From Solirubrobacterales bacterium (lineage in GTDB: Bacteria; Actinomycetota; Thermoleophilia; Solirubrobacterales; Solirubrobacteraceae): a stretch of DNA of 5,621 bases. This document shows positions 5,098-5,621 of the stretch, one piece after another. The position numbers and the translations under genes were made by a program. The notes under the pieces were generated by a model. It worked only from the letters and a program-made list of their open reading frames with translations. It was not told the DNA's origin and did no database searches. The DNA is taken from positions 1 through 5,621 of the forward strand of contig JAATFK010000212.1 in assembly GCA_015655225.1 (NCBI GenBank). The letters are read 5' to 3'. Numbering within the stretch: the stretch's first letter is position 1; the number at the start of each line of letters is the position of its first letter.

Positions 5098-5621
5098 GCC
5101 GCGTCGCGATCGTCGCGGCGGCCCGCTTCCCGATCGCCGAGCCGTTCACGGGCGGGCTCGAGGCACAGGTCTGGGCGCTCGCCGACGGGCTGCGGCGGCG
5201 CGGCCACGAGGTGACGCTGTTCGCCGGGCCGGGGTCGGATCCGGCGCTCGGCGTCGAGCTGCTCGACCTCCGGCGCCCGCGCATCAGCGACGCGGCACGG
5301 GCCGACGTCAGCATGACCGCGCCCGAGTGGCTCGACGAGCACCACGCCTACCTCGACCTGATGGTACGGCTCGCGCGCGACGGCGGCGACCGCTTCGACC
5401 TCGTCCACAACCACAGCCTCCACCACCTGCCGGTGGCGATGGCCGCGGCGCTCCCGATCCCGGTGCTCTCGACGCTGCACACGCCGCCGACGCCGTGGCT
5501 CGAGTCGGCGATCCAGAGCGGCGACGGCTGCGGCGTCACGTTCGCCGCGGTCAGCGAGCACACCGCCCGCTCGTGGCGCCACCTGGTGCCGGACGTGCGC
5601 GTCGTGCTGAACGGCGTCGAC
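5094..5621 (+). CDS. GT-B fold glycosyltransferase, family 4-like (3' end outside window)
   Basis: ATG 5094 overlaps the upstream TGA (ATGA), a standard translational-coupling junction, and the frame stays open to the window edge (176 residues seen). The N-terminal Rossmann-like domain shows 'RVAIVAAARFPIAEPFTGGL' (3-22), where the GG loop is typical of GT4 enzymes, then 'EAQVWALADGLRRRGHEVTL' (23-42) and 'FAGPGSDP'. Next are 'FDLVHNHSLHHLPVAMA' (101-117), 'VLSTLHTPPTPWLE' (124-137), the 'FAAVSEHTARSW' strand-helix (150-161) and 'VVLNGVD' (170-176), the usual hinge before the donor-binding domain. Full-length relatives are about 350-400 residues, so the sugar-nucleotide-binding half is cut off. 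No membrane helix is visible. Its partner upstream is a second glycosyltransferase, so both probably act in sequence on one surface glycan or glycolipid. Donor and product cannot be told. Confidence 0.88.
   Translation, partial: MSRVAIVAAARFPIAEPFTGGLEAQVWALADGLRRRGHEVTLFAGPGSDPALGVELLDLRRPRISDAARADVSMTAPEWLDEHHAYLDLMVRLARDGGDRFDLVHNHSLHHLPVAMAAALPIPVLSTLHTPPTPWLESAIQSGDGCGVTFAAVSEHTARSWRHLVPDVRVVLNGVD

Noticed and set aside
1..5621. CRISPR array, tRNA/rRNA, insertion sequence, riboswitch or attachment site
   Set aside because: No regularly spaced repeats, tRNA-like foldable segments, transposase or integrase motifs, terminal inverted repeats or known riboswitch cores were seen.

Overview
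The window is 5.6 kb of very GC-rich DNA with strong G/C preference at third codon positions, GTG starts and apparently leaderless genes. This points to a high-GC actinobacterium. The combination of a MmyB-type regulator, an FG-GAP/beta-sandwich surface protein with an 'LSAAARKL'-like C-terminal domain, and the particular glycosyltransferase type fits the class Thermoleophilia (Solirubrobacter/Conexibacter/Patulibacter-like). This placement is an inference from protein style; no rRNA gene is present.

Left part (1-2014): the 3' part of an XRE/MmyB-family regulator gene runs rightward and ends back-to-back with a leftward gene for a six-helix DUF308/HdeD-like membrane protein, with both stop codons inside one TGATCA. 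The membrane-protein gene is divergent from a TetR-family repressor gene. The 120 bp between them holds two copies of a perfect palindrome, AGAACGATCGTTCT, placed on the promoters of both genes. Together they form a compact autoregulated switch: TetR protein, two operators and one membrane-protein target.

Middle part (2022-3816): this looks like a zone of gene decay. A leftward gene encodes the last part of an FG-GAP surface protein without its signal peptide. It is followed by about 200 bp with no convincing intact gene. Next comes a chromate-transporter (ChrA) gene with a good leaderless promoter, broken by a one-base loss in a C run near its start and by an internal deletion with a second frameshift. 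Either the genes are decaying or, for the C-run shift, the read/assembly has an error.

Right part (3817-5621): a rightward glycosyltransferase operon. A 13-codon leader ORF with a good ribosome-binding site overlaps the start of a 372-residue GT4-like glycosyltransferase (ATGCTGA). That gene in turn overlaps a second GT-B glycosyltransferase by ATGA, which runs off the right edge. The two enzymes probably act in one cell-surface or exopolysaccharide glycan pathway; the substrate cannot be read from the sequence.

No tRNA, rRNA, CRISPR array, insertion sequence or integrase was seen.
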